This document shows, piece by piece, positions 11,780 through 24,300 of a stretch of 64,000 nucleotides of DNA (positions are counted from its first letter, which is position 1; each line of letters opens with the position of its first letter). Under the pieces are notes generated by a model. That model worked only from the letters and a program-made list of their open reading frames with translations. It did no database searches and was not told the origin of the DNA. Origin of the DNA: Motacilla alba alba (lineage: Eukaryota; Chordata; Aves; Passeriformes; Motacillidae). The position numbers were made by a program, and so were the translations under genes. The stretch lies in contig NC_052018.1 in assembly GCF_015832195.1 (NCBI RefSeq), positions 67,455,666 through 67,519,665 on the forward strand. The letters are read 5' to 3'.

Positions 11780-13359
11780 TGATACTTAGCTCTACAGGTA
11801 ATCATAGAGCCTCTATAAAAACTGGTGAAATTCATCAAGATTAGAATTCTTTTGCCTGTATGTCTGAGAAATATTTAATATCATTGGAGATTTTCCATAA
11901 TATGAAACAAAATGGAGGCTAAATCTCAAATGGAGTTTTCTTAATAGGTGAAAATCCTCAAGGAAGCAGCACATCTTTAGGGCAGGGTTTTTCTGTGTGA
12001 GATTGTAAAGTGAGAGACGAGAATTGCTTGATGAGCTTGTTTTTTTTAAGGGTTTCAAGATACATGAATCTCTTCTTTTTGCTTATGAAATGAAATCTAA
12101 AATGCTACTGAGGGGAAGAAGCTCAGTTATACTCTGGAAACTGGAGATAATGGGCAGCCTGCCTGCTCACGCAGCACTTAGTGTGTTTCTAACTTGTTGT
12201 TGTATCAGATGACATAGTGTTATTCTCAGAGTGGCACTGTGGGCTTTGCAGAGCTTTCTGGTGACTGGAAGATAAAACTATCCTTTTTTTAATTTTTAAT
12301 TCAAAATGCACTTTATGCTATTAAGTATCAGAAATAGAAAATAGTCTCTCTTAGAATGAGCTACAGGTGTTCAGAATCTTTCTCTGTAATGCCAGAAAAT
12401 CATAAAAGGAGGTAGAGGAGAAGAATATCTAATTAACTCACATGCATGACCTGAAAGCAAAACCATCTTTAGCACCTCAAACCACAATCTTACTCTTTTT
12501 GCACGTGACAAAAGAATTTTTTTGAATGACTAGATAAAGTCAAATCCTGCCTTTTGATTACTTGTTTTTAATCAAATTTTCTGGGTCATAGTTATCCCTT
12601 GAGATTACCTATTACCTCAAGAATTGTGCTACTTTGTTTATACTCGTGTTGGTTTTATAAAGCTAAATAGCAGCATTATCATGGAAGGAGAGTTAACGCT
12701 CTTTTTGTGAGGCAATCCTATTTAACTAAAATTTCAGGTAGTAATGATGCCACTTTTTAAATAACTATCACATTTAGTCTCAACATTAATATTCTCACTA
12801 TTGTCACAGTAGGAAGCCTCAAGATTTTTGAACTGCCAGTAAAAGCTGAATATAACTTGCTGTTTACTTGCAAAAGTCTGTATTGGAGTGCTGTCTTGAC
12901 AGTCATCTAGTCTTCTGACAGTATTTATTTATAGTACCATTTATATTTTTTTCTGTGACAATAGTTCTTGACTATCAAATCACTGTTGGAGTGTGAGTAA
13001 ATCCCTACAGTTCTGCTGTGCAATGATTTTGTCCTGGTTGTTGCTTTTAGGTGGTTACTAGACGGATGCTGTCTGGAGAAGGACTTGGGCAGAAAGGTTT
13101 GTTTTCTGGGATAGGCAGCACAGGTCTCTTGGGAAAATCCCCTCTGGGGTCCTTGCAGGAGTGCGTGTGGACTGCAGATGAAACTTGCTTTGATGAGACA
13201 AAATGCTTCTCACAGTCAGGGATGATATAAAGCTTTGGGTGACAAAGTCTCCACACAGGGTAGCAGGGGGTAATGAGAGGAGAACTTGTGCAATGAAATA
13301 ATTGCTGTTGTCCCCATCGTACACACTTTAGGGACATTATTTCAGCCAACCTCTTGTCT

Positions 13360-13390
13360 GGTCCCGTGGTACAATGGATAATTAGGAGCG
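13360..13390 (+). pseudogene. tRNA-like 5' fragment (tRNA-Arg type)
   Basis: The segment 'gtcccgtggtacaatggata' resembles the 5' half of tRNA-Arg genes, including an A-box-like 'tggtacaatgg' in the right place. The similarity fades after about 25 bases. No convincing B box, anticodon stem or 3' acceptor strand follows within 80 bases. It is at most a broken tRNA pseudogene or the head of a tRNA-derived SINE, and chance similarity is possible. Confidence 0.3.
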
Positions 13391-14114
13391 TATTTTTGTG
13401 TTTACCTTAGTGTGAAAAGAATTCAGCTGATCTCCTGTGAGGAGGCTGCTTCATAATGTGAAATCTCCCCAATTAGGTGGAAAGCTTGCCTTGGAAGTAG
13501 ATTTGTCACCTAAACTGGTGCAGTAATGTAGATGAGTTCACAGGGACGCTAATCATTCTGTTAGGAAATGCCAGCAAGAAGCACCTCACCCCAAATATCT
13601 AAGCCTTGGGCATGGTACATATCATGCAATTTCCACAGCTATTGATTCACTAGCAGCTTCTTAGTGACAGTACTTGGAATTTTTGAAGTGTGAATACCAT
13701 TTAGGTGTGAAGCCATTTAAAACCATACTTAATAGGAAGATTTCTGGAATAAAATATGGCTTTCCTTTTGTTGAATGTTGAAATTTTAAGCATATCTATT
13801 AAGGAAAATTTATTCTTTGAAAGAGAATAAAAACCTCTGAATAACTCTAAATGAATTTAGTAAATTATTAAATTAATATTTGCAAAAGGTTCTTTATTCA
13901 ATGTATTTCTGAAATTTTTTGTGATGAGTGCTGTTACTGCACAAGAAGATTCTGTGACTGTTTGATTTTCTGTTGTCATTGCATTTTTTGGCATATCTTT
14001 TTAAATATCCCAGTTTCAACTATCTTTGGGCAATTGCAAATGAAATTTTTCTTTGAAAAGAAAATTTGCATCCTGATATAAGAAATAAACTTTTACAGTA
14101 AGAACAAACTTCTG
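13391..14114. other. Non-coding DNA
   Basis: AT-rich stretch including a particularly A/T-dense part at about 13790-13925. I see no gene, RNA or repeat. Confidence 0.6.
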
Positions 14115-14285
14115 CTGGAATGATTTCCCCAGGAACATGGTGGAGTCCCTGTGACTGGGGATTTTCAAGATGTGACTGGACAGGGTGATGAATAATCACA
14201 TTTGAAGGTCCCCTTTCCTACAGAAGTTTGGCCTGGAGGATTTCTTGAGGCGTCTTCTAACCTGAGCTGCTTTGTTTTTCTAAAA
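14115..14285 (+). mobile_element. CR1 LINE, 3' UTR fragment
   Basis: The order matches the CR1 3' end: 'ggaatgatttccccaggaac' (the block usually read as 'ttgcccagggaa'), then 'atggtggagtccctgtgact', 'gattttcaagatgtgactgg' and 'acagggt', then the 'gcctggaggatttcttgagg' and 'cttctaacctga' closing blocks that precede the terminal repeat. The copy is short and strongly diverged, with CpG-type decay and small gaps, and the terminal ATTCTRTG repeats are not clear. It has no coding potential. Confidence 0.75.
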
Positions 14286-17200
14286 TGTACTGTCAGTTAT
14301 TTTGTAATTGCTCTACTGGAGGCTCAGTGTGTTCTATAGTTGCTTGAGTAGCAGTTAGCTAGAGTTCAAAATTTTCCATCAGACTTAAATACTGTGAATT
14401 AATGCATATAAAACTTACGTAGGCTTAGACAGTTTTGTAGTTACAAACACTTTGGCTGAGCAATTGAAGTATTTTTCTGAAGTGTAAAGCTTTATTTTCT
14501 CACTCCTTGCACTGAGTAATAGCTGTGTCCTCCTCTTGCTCCCTCGTGTAGCTTAGTCACCCAGGAATGGCTCTCTGAGCTCTGCCTCTCTGCAAGGTGA
14601 ACGTTTCTGAGAGCTCTTGGTGGCTATTAATGTATGGTTGGGGAGGCCATAACTGTGGTGGTTTTTAACTCTCTGTTTTGAGGTTGTTTATTTTCTGTAA
14701 AAGATACACCTGTTTTTCAAGTATATCATATTTGAAGAATGGGAGGAAGGCAGAAAGCCTTCTGTTGTGAAGGTGTTTTGGTGGAGAGCAGGTGTAGTTT
14801 TTCTTCTACACATTAACTTCTTCCCGCTATTAATCTTCTTTCATGAGAAGTTTCTCTCAGATGCATAAAAATGCTTCCACTACTTTGTACTGTTTTAAAT
14901 CATCCTGAAGTAATTAGGATATAAAATGGCTCTTCCTCTGTCACCTCGACCTAGGCAGTAAAAAACCAGTGTTTACTTGCCATTTGTTCTGGCAGGATAA
15001 TGCATTTTTCAATAAAGAAAGGGAACTGAAGAATAAAAAAAGAGTTCAAACGAGGCTACCAAAAGTGTTTCAGAGCTCTGTCTTCACTAAAAAACCAGCA
15101 TGGCTTATTTTAGTAGAGTTAGGAAGCAACTTAGAGGTGATATTTAAAAAGTATGTTTAGTATGTGTCATTTTCCCTTACCGTACTCTCATCTTAATGCA
15201 CAATTGCTCAATTGATTGTAATGATTTTGGATCTTGTGGCAGCCTTTTGAGGGAAAATAAAAAGACAGTAGCTCCTTTTGCTTCTGTCATCTGATATGTG
15301 AATGATTATCTGATATAATGAGATATTAGAAGACATAGGATGAGATAATTTCAAAAATTAAATCTTAATGCAAGTGTGAGGTGAAATTAACTGGGATTCT
15401 GAGTTTCTGGCTGAAAATGAAATGAAGGGAGGTGATGGAAAGGACTTTCAAACCAGCAATGAATGTGTAGAGCAGACATTTAAAGGGATAATGTTATAAA
15501 TATTTGAAATCTATCTTTAAAATATGAAGTCTAGTATGTGTTTTCTAAAAATTGTCTTGTAAGTATTGTTACTGGTTTCTTTGTTACTGCTTCCTCCTCC
15601 CACCATTCATAGTCCAAATTGCCTAGAATGGTACTAAAACCTAGACCTGAGCTCTATCACTTGCAGCATATTTCTACTACTCAACAGGAGCAGTTCAATG
15701 AGTTTAGGTTACAGATCTTCTGGGCCCAATCTGCATCTAACCAGGGTTGTCAGCTTCTGAGAATGGAATGTTTAATTTTTGTGCCTGTGTGAAAATGAAA
15801 GTTTCTTATTCCTGAATGTGTTGGTGAGTTCAGGCTGTAGGAGTTTTCATGCATTAGAAGGTCTGGTTTTGTTATTTTGGATGGGCTTTGATATTTCAAA
15901 GCTAATACAATTATTAATCAATTTCTAGCCAGATAATCTTCTTTTGTCTTTCCTAGAAACACTGAAATGTAATGTTTCTAAATTTTAGCATTCTCCCTGT
16001 GTGCTACAGTTGCTCTGTGACATTATCAAGATAGCAGCCAAGGGTTCCTGAGGTTCTGAGTCACAGTTCTGCAGTAGGGTGCCAAAATCCTTACTAGACT
16101 TCCCAAGCATGCCTGATTGCAAGCTGAGGCTCCTGGGATTTCTAGACTGCCAACTCTGTGACAGAAACTCTGGCATAACTTTCTTTCCTGTATCTGGCAA
16201 ACCATGAGTGCTGGTGTCCTCTGTTAGACACACCTGGCACATTTTTCCACAACCCAGAAATCTTATTTTGGAATATCTCATGGCGTGAACAGTCTGCTTG
16301 CTGTATATGTCCTACATATATGGATTTCTTAATTTCACCTGCAGCCTTTTGTGCCAAGAATTTTAAAGAATGTCTTAGAGGAAGTCTTCTGGCAGGAGAA
16401 GACCTGCTTCTCTGTCCTCATTGTTCTGCAGGAGATAATAGGTGTTAGAGAGTACCCTTTTAAATTAATGTGTATTTTGGGATGCCAGGTACATTTTGAA
16501 ATTCATAGCTAAAACATAGAATGCAATTCCTGGAATTGTACCAGAACTTTTTCACAAAAAATCCTAAAAAATTGGGATTGAGATTTGGATTTTCAGAAAA
16601 AAGCACTGGAATAAAGACTTATGAATATCAATTTTGTGCCCAACTCCCTCTTTTGAAAAACTCCCCCTAATAAAACAATAGTATGTGAGTAATATACATG
16701 TTTTTTTAAATATCAAATGTAAGGAAGCAAATTCATACACATGAAGAAGCTCAGAAATCTGAAATAAAAAATAATATTGGAAATAACTAGGAAATTCCAG
16801 GAAAAAAAGTTAAGAATTTCTATGATTTGTTCATTTTTTTAAGTTTGACAGAAGTTATTATTACATATCCAATATGCTTTTTATGTCTTACAAAACAGCT
16901 ACAATTTTGATGTTTCAACAAGTTTTCTGAAAGCACCCTATATTAACTTAAGACTGATAATAATTGTTTCAGAATAACGAACATAGACCTTGATGTAAGA
17001 GCATTGTGTGTTATGGCTGTTCAACTAGGAGAACAGTAAAAAACCCCATGTCTTTCAGAATGGCAAATCAATAAATCATGGCTGTTCATGTAATGGAGAT
17101 ATTTGGATTTCATTTTTCAGTCAGGCTTATATTGTTTCGGAGCAAAATGGCTTGGATCTAGCATCAGTCCTAGAAAGTTTTCTAGCCATGCACACCAGCA

Positions 17201-17829
17201 ATCAAAATGCCTGGGCTCGTTTCTATGTATTTGTGGGTGGAGAAAAGCTAACAAGGGAAGTGTTCCAAGCAATGTCTGTGTTTTTTTGTTTTGCTGCTGT
17301 TATATAAAAGGCCAAAATAATATTATGAGATCATCTGAGAATCTTAAATATGCAAATATGGGTTACTGTTACCTAACACTTGCTGTTTATTTTCCTGTGC
17401 TTACTTGTTAGGTTTGGGAGGATTCTATTTTGTAGAAGAACACCAGTTTCTAGGTATTTGCTATAAGCAGCAAATTTAGATTCTGTGTATTTTTAATGAA
17501 ATAATGCAAGTATAAGTTTGTGCATTTCTGTAGCTCAGTGGACCTCATTACTCTTATATTTGCTTGATTAAATAAAACATAGAGTTCTCCATAAATTTTG
17601 CCTATACCCAATGTGTCAGTGGGGTTTCTGGCATCACAAGTCAGTTGGGTAATTTATGCTGGTGATGTCAAAAGTTAGACAATAAAAATAATATATGGAG
17701 GTGAATTTGATTAATTCAGTTTAGTGAATTGCTTATTTGAAATGTTTAGTTGTATCTGACAGTTATACTGCTTCAAAATATGGAAAAGGACTACTCTTCC
17801 AGTATGTCTGGAGAGCACCTACTGCCTTG
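14286..17829. other. Non-coding DNA
   Basis: No gene or repeat recognised. Open frames (for example 15985-16281 minus, 98 codons; 17103-17411 plus, 102 codons) lack any known motif, and no splice-flanked conserved block could be identified by eye. Confidence 0.6.
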
Positions 17830-18930
17830 ATAACAAACTACTTGGAAGAGATGGTGTTTGCCCCAGAGTGCTACAGGAATTTAAAGGGGAAATAGCTGTA
17901 TTACTACTGGTGATGTGCAGCTTCCCATTTAAATTTTTCTTAATGCCTAGGAATAGAGGATGGTTAATACAATGCAAGTGTTTAGAAAGGACTTAACGTT
18001 AAAATCTAAAGAACTGCAAGCCCATAAATCTCTGTTCTATATAATATAGTACAAATTACTTAAAATAGACTTTGTGAACAGACTTAGTGGATAAACGTGA
18101 TATAGGTACAGTAGATACACTTGGGAAGTGTTGGCATGGCTTTTGTGAAAGGTGGCCTGGCATTGTTTTGGAGTTCTCTGAAGGATTTGGCTCATTGTTG
18201 ATGAGGGTGACCTGAATGATGTGCTGTACTTGGACATCCCATATATATAGTAACAAAATCTGGTTTCATAAACCAGATGATTTTATGGAAACAAGGCAGT
18301 CAAGACCCAAGTGGGAACATCTTTCCTTTGGCAAAAAAATCAGTGGACAGCCAAAAACTGAGGATAGTAATAAATTATTTGCTCTTCTGGCTGGAGGAGG
18401 GAGAGAAGACTTGCAGGGGTTGGATCTGCATTCTGAACTATTCAGCATATTCTTTAAATTACCTGGAAAAGGGGATAGTGTAATGACAAGTTATTGTGGG
18501 AATAAGGCTACGGCTAACTGTGAGGGATGGCAGAGGTATATTAAAACTTTCTGACTGGTTAAAGAAAGCAGATTAAAATTTAGGTAGGTAAATGTCCCAA
18601 AAATGGGATCTTTTTACTTCCATCAATTCATATGTTACATGATAGTTTCCAAGTTGGTCCTTGCTACACAATGAGTTACTGTCTAACAATGACAAACACC
18701 AATCTGTCCTTACAGGTACAGTCATGGAAACATCAACTTACTAAATAGTGATAAAAGAAGGAAATAAAATGCTAGTACTCATTAGGAAGAGAATGCAGAG
18801 CAAAGCAGAACATCAGGCAGTGTTGCAGAAATCCATGATTTGTCAGCATTCTGAATTCTGTGGAGGTTTCTGCTCTTCTCAACATGAAGAAGAGAGAGTA
18901 GAGAAAATTAAAAAAGGTTTTTCAGTTGCT
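17830..18930 (+). mobile_element. Ancient CR1-type LINE ORF2 (reverse transcriptase), decayed
   Basis: A degraded ORF2 of an old CR1 lineage (the L3-like CR1s of reptiles and birds). Reading along the plus strand: near 17850 the frame gives CPRVLQEFKGEIAVLL, like the conserved '-PRVLKELK-EIA-LL' segment before the RT palm. Near 18190-18235 it gives DEGDLNDVLYLDI, matching the RT motif A region (usual form YLDFxKAFDxV). Near 18437-18480 it gives ELFSIFFKLPGKG, like the '-LFNIFINDLEKG' segment before the catalytic YADD box; no intact catalytic box follows. At 18748-18920 the frame reads IKEGNKMLVLIRKRMQSKAE and later LQKSM, the CR1 thumb segment. The matching pieces are in different frames with stops between, so it is dead. 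The 3' UTR is not seen. Subfamily is uncertain. Confidence 0.8.
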
Positions 18931-20240
18931 ATCCTTATTCTTTCTTATCAGGAAGCTTGTTGCTTGTGCATTCCATAAGATGAAACCACAATATTTCACC
19001 CAGTTTTTAGTCTCTTACACATAGAAATTCAAACTACTGCTTCCAAAATATGCCTAGTTGGATACAAATTGCAATGTGAATCCAATTAATGTTATTTTCC
19101 AAGCAGTTTTTCAGGATGCAGCTGAATCAGAGCTTAATGACATCAGCTGGCTAGGTTCCTGTGAACTGCAGTGGGCCTGGAATCAGGCCTCTCAGAACAA
19201 ATTACAAGAGGGTTTGGGTTCTTACATAACAAAGCAGCAAAAAATAAGCATTGTGTAGTTTTGCCAAATGTCCATTGGATGCACTCTCCCCTAAAAAACC
19301 CAATTCTTTATGTCTGCCTACCAATTTATAAGGGGGGGAAATGACTTTTTAAAAAGCTTTTATTGCTCTTCGGATTGTTCTTATTACTGCCAATATCTGG
19401 GTGAGATATTCTGGGAGAATCCAATAGCAAAATATATAATAAGGAGTAAGATTGAGAAGGTTTTCTGCTATTTCTTTGTGTAAGAAAACATGCAACATCT
19501 TGAAATGCATAAAGAGATATATTCCAGAACACTATTTGCATTAAACCAGTGCTAGTTACAATCAAGTTTTTGCAAATCTCATCTATTCTTCATGTTATCA
19601 TCTGCATATAGGGTAGTTTCTCAATTTTCCTATTATTTGCAATTTAAACATGCATTTCAATCACTGGAAGGTGATATTATTTTTAATAAATATAAGCAGA
19701 TGCCTTCTCTTGCTTTTGGCAGCTTTAATGGGGGGGGGGGGGAGGGGGGTGAGAAGATTTGCTAATTAATGTTTTTGCCTGCTGAGACATCTTACCTTAA
19801 GCAAGCCCTGTTTGTCACAGTTGTGTGGCAAGCGTTTTGTCCTGAGGACTAATTGGCAGGCTAGATGGACTGTGACATTCAAAAATATGGAACAGAATTC
19901 AAGAAAGTGGAATGCAGCCAGAATTTTAGACACTTCTGTGAATATAATATGAGGTAAGCTCAGTGGTTTTTCATACTGTTTACAGCTTCTGGGTATTTTA
20001 AATTGCAATGGATTCTGCAGGTTTTCTTTTATTTATTTCCTTTCTTTCCCTCCCCTTTAGAGTATCTGATTTAAAACCAAACAATTTTTTTGAGAAACTA
20101 CTTAATGTTTTTTTTGAAATTGTGGTATAATGATGGAAAATCAGTTGTGGTTTCAATATACTCAGCCTTGAATGTTGCACTACATTTGGGATATTTTTTC
20201 TCCTTCTTCCTTTAGTTTAAGGAGAAATTTTATAATTGGC
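18931..20240. other. Non-coding DNA with a poly-G tract
   Basis: No gene or recognised repeat. The only marked feature is the G run at 19730-19749, listed separately. The sequence just before 20241 is the flank of the LTR. Confidence 0.6.
19730..19749 (+). repeat. Poly-G tract (G13 A G6)
   Basis: Thirteen G, one A, six G on the plus strand, in an otherwise AT-rich setting. A run like this can form a G-quadruplex and is prone to length change and to sequencing or assembly error, so the exact count is not certain. Confidence 0.9.
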
Positions 20241-21301
20241 TGTAGTGGGTTGATGCTGGCTGGATGTCAGGTACCCATCAAAGCTGCTCACTGCCCTCCA
20301 CAGCTGGGCAGGAGAGAGAAGATATAATGAAGTGTTCATGAGTTTACATAAGGGCCAGGAGAGACTGCTCATCAAATACTATCATGGGAAAAACAGGCTG
20401 AAAGTAGAGATAATAGTTGAATTTATTGCTAACAAAATCAGATCAGGAAAACGAGACCTCAAAAAACATCTTCCCCCACTCCGGTCCCTCCTTCCCAGCT
20501 CGGTCTCCTCCCCCAATGGTGCAAGGAGACAGGGCATGGGGTTTATGATCAGTTCATCACCTGTGCTTTCTGCTGCTGCTCAGGGACAGAGGTCCCTGCG
20601 GCAGAAGACACCTGCTGCACTGTGGGGTGCCTCCCACAGGAGACAGTTTGCTGAGAATGTTTCCAACATGGCTTTATCTCATGAGTATGTCAACTGCTGC
20701 AACCTGAATCCATCCCATGAGCACCAGTTCCCCATAAACTGCTGTGGTGTGGGTCAATCTTCTGGGGGGACAGTCCTCCAAGGACAGGCTGCTTCAGCCT
20801 GGAAGCAAGGACCCCCTCTCTCCACTGGGCCTCCCACCAGACTACAGTCTCCCCAGGGAACCATCTGCTTTGGGGTGGGGCTCCTCCAGAGGCTGCAGGT
20901 GGATCCCTGCATCCCTGTGGACCTCCAGGGGCTGCAGGGGCACAGCTGCTTCACCATGGTCATCACCACAGGCTGCAGAGAAATCTCAGCTCCAGTTCCT
21001 GGAACCTCTCCTACCCCTTCTTCAGCACTGACCTTGGAGTCTGCAGATTTGTTCTCACTCTGCTCTTCTCTGGCCACAATCACAATTGTACAATAACTTT
21101 TCTCTTCTTCCTCCTAAATATGTTAGCACAGTGGTGTTACCACCATTTCTAATTGGCCCAGCCATGGCCAGTGGCATATCCATCTTTGGGGCTACCAGGA
21201 GCTGGCTCTGCTGGACATGGAAGATCCTTCTGACAGCTCCTCACAGAAGCCACCCCTGCAGCTCTCCTGCTACCAAAGCTTGGCCATGCTAACCCAGTAC
21301 A
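20241..21301 (-). mobile_element. Solo LTR of an ERVL-like endogenous retrovirus
   Basis: The element runs 1,061 bp with inverted ends: it begins TGTAGTGGGTT and ends AACCCAGTACA, which match in 10 of 11 positions when one is reversed. The text is one I recognise as a common avian class III (ERVL-like) LTR, including 'gggttgatgctggctggatg' at the left and 'caataacttttctcttcttc' plus 'ctcacagaagccacccctg' at the right. The minus strand carries an ATATTTA-type TATA element (21115-21121) and an AATAAA polyadenylation signal (20422-20427), so transcription sense is probably minus. The middle (about 20560-21000) consists of imperfect repeats of a module around 'ggctgcag' and 'ctgctt'. The flanks ttggc and ttaac match in only 3 of 5 bases, so the target duplication is decayed or absent. 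There is no gag-pol next to it. A 254-codon frame at 20332-21096 (plus) is a by-product of the LTR and is not a gene. Confidence 0.88.
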
Positions 21302-24300
21302 TTAACTGATACAGGACTCCATCAGTTTAAGAAATAACTGGTATTATAAATACTCTGCTCCCACTGACTCCATTGTGAAAACTGATGTCATTCAAAAGAA
21401 TTGAACCTTATTTAATATTTGCTTGAAATTGTGCATTTTCTAGACTTGTCCTTCCACTCTCTTCTTCCTTCATTCTCCGTAGGTTCTATATCTTTACTAA
21501 TCTGCTATGCACACTGTTCAGAATCAAAACTCCTGGTTGCTTGGATTGTGACAGTGCCTGTAAACTTCAGTCAGGATCTGTACTTTTCTGCTGTGCGTGA
21601 CAGAAGAGCATTATTTTTTCCTTTGGGAATTCTCTAACAGTTGCATTCTGCATGTTACTTCCCAGCAACTGTAGGCTGGTCCCACATCTGACAATTTTCC
21701 TGTATGCTGCAATCCTGTTATATTTTGTGATAGCACATTAATGACCAAGGAATATGAGCACAGAATACTTTGGCTTTAATGGTGATATTGAGATAAAGTT
21801 TAATCCCTGGTGAAGTAAATTTGAATTTGAAAAGAACAAATTTGGTGTTCTTTGTCCTTTAAAAAAGCTGAGAAAAAACCCAAACAAACCCAGAGCAAAC
21901 AAAACAAACCTGTTGTGACAATAATCCACCAGCTGTGAATGGAGAAGGGGTAGTTTGCTCACTTGGGGTGTAGACTTTAAATCACTTGTGCTCCTTCCAA
22001 ATTTGGGCCCTCCCAATTTGGGCCCTCTCTTGCTCCTAGTGAATGCAGTAAAACAAATCTTCTATGGAATAGTTGCAGGTTAATGCAGTGATTGGCATAA
22101 AACGTGCTAGTTAAAGTGTAGCCATACTTCCTGTTTGCGTTTTCCTATGCTGTTGGCACATTTTGTTAAAGTGTAATCAATCCTTTTTATCCCCAGATGC
22201 TAGCCCTTTCAGTGTTTATAGTAATTAGAGAGCAAGCCTCTAAATTTACCTCATCAATGTCAAACAACATTTAATACCTATTGAGTTTTTAACATTATTT
22301 CTGTAAAACCTGCAATTGATGATTTTTAGGAAATATATGGGTTTTACTGTGTTTCTAAGTATTTGATTATTTGATTCTTTTTTAGACTCACTTGTGAGTA
22401 GTTAGCCTGAATGACAAATTAAAATAATAGAAATACTGAATAGACCTCAGATGAAACTTTTTTTAAACTAAAATGTTTGCTGAAAATTTAAGGTATGGGT
22501 GAAATGTTGACATGAAGGGAAAAAATTAATGCTTAGTAAAATGATGGGTTTTCAGTTACTAATAAATGCTGATATAGTTAATTTTTTGCAAAATTTTATT
22601 TGTGGAACTGTTATTTAGCTGGCTATTATACCTTGTTGCTTTGAAACCTAGCATTGCTAACACAAATCGTCTCAGTATACTTACTGAGACTGCCATATTT
22701 AGCAGTGATAACTCATACCTTAATCTGTAGCTTTGATTTTGTGAAGCAGCAGGGGCATGACAGAAACTACATAACATTAGACAGAAGTAAAATGTGGACC
22801 ACAATTGAAAAGCTTCCCTAAATTTATATCTCCTTAAAATAGTATTTTAGAGAATTATATGGGATCTTGTCATACCTCACATGCCTGAGTGCTTCAGCAT
22901 CTGAAATGCTGGGGATTCAACAAGCTGTATGTTAGCAGTCTTCATAGCTTCATAGCAGCCTCTACAGTTTTGTGGGTATTTTTATTTATTTTTTTTAGTT
23001 TTCTTGGCTCTTTAAGAGCTGTTTAGGTGATAAAGGATTTTTCTGTCCTTTAACATATTTTAATTTTCACATGCTTTTTTCCCCACCAATTTTCAGTCTG
23101 TTATTGCACCACTGCCATGGAACGATTTCGAGATGTCTTACTTTTAGGTTGACTTGGATGATAGGTTTGTGTGCATTAACAGTAAATGAATACATTGCAT
23201 ATGTAATATTTGAATTCTCTGCTACTCACATGTTTTGTTTGGGGTTTTTTGTGGATTTCCTACTTACATTAGTTGGAAAATATGAAGGTGTATTTACTCA
23301 AGGTCCTAAGTTCTTAGACAATATAGAAAGTGTATGCAGTAAAAGAAAATCAGCTTCACTTTTTTAGTCTTCTATGGGATTTGAATTGTATGGATTTTTA
23401 TGTGTAATGTAACTTAGCAAAATCCCCCATGATCCATGGAAATATCAGAGCCTTTTGATCATCAAGCCTCTTGAATACTCTTTGTGAGGTATGGAAATTT
23501 GCAAATGGCAAACAAACATTGTTCATGTGGCCTCTGACTATGATGCATTCTGCTTTGTTTTCAAAAGCATGGAGTCCAAAAAAATAGTGTTCAAGGCCTT
23601 AGAGGCTTGATTTGTGTATTTAAACAGGGATTTAACCTAGCTGAAGACAAAGGGGCTATTGATAGAACTAATAACAATGATGTACATGTTAAAATCAATT
23701 CACAAAACATTTAGAAATATCCTTGTGCATTTTTACTTGGATTATTGTCAAAAATCTTTGGTTCAGAGAAGAAAGAAATCTTGTTTGCATTTTGATTTTT
23801 TTTTTTTTACTAAGTACTAAAATTAGAAAGGCTTGGATTTTGGAATGTGTTTTACCTGTATGTTTGATAGCAATTTTAAACTAGTATCTTCCTCCTTCTT
23901 TCAGTTAATTAGTCTGTATTTGTGTTCTTGGTAGGAAATGTTTAACACTGTTCCTTCTTTCTTTTTTATTGCTTTTCCTCTTGAACCACACCATGTTCCC
24001 TTCTGGTATGAAAGAAGCAGTTTTTTATTAATTCCTTCATTAACTGCTGAAGCTTAGCTGGGCTCTCTTGGGTGAACTGAAGTTTGCTTCTTTCAGACAC
24101 CTTCATTTTTTGGGAGAAGTTATGAAACTTGAGTGAAATTCTTCTACTCATCCAGAACAGGGTACAGATGAAGAAAATCCTTTGCACAATTTTATGGGAA
24201 GACTTTTTATAGAAAAATGAGAAATTATATATCTTAAAAAATTGTTCAAAAGACTGATATAGCAAGTGCTTATATTATCTCAGAGATTACCTTGAATGCT

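Larger units (their letters stand above)
8689..13359. other. Non-coding DNA, nothing coding recognised
   Basis: AT-rich sequence without a recognisable gene or repeat family. It holds an 18-base T run at 10005-10022, a short ATT repeat near 11311-11325 and a perfect 10-bp inverted repeat at 11752-11779. Two overlapping minus-strand open frames of 100 and 88 codons lie at 13047-13349 in a slightly GC-richer patch. Neither shows a known motif, and the frames shadow each other, so I do not call a gene. Confidence 0.6.

Noticed and set aside
13047..13349. Overlapping minus-strand frames of 100 and 88 codons
   Set aside because: No recognisable domain, no splice or promoter context, and two frames of the same DNA are open, which points to composition rather than coding.
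20332..21096. 254-codon plus-strand open frame, the longest in the window
   Set aside because: It lies wholly inside the ERVL-like LTR, against its likely sense, and encodes low-complexity text from the LTR modules. No domain is visible.
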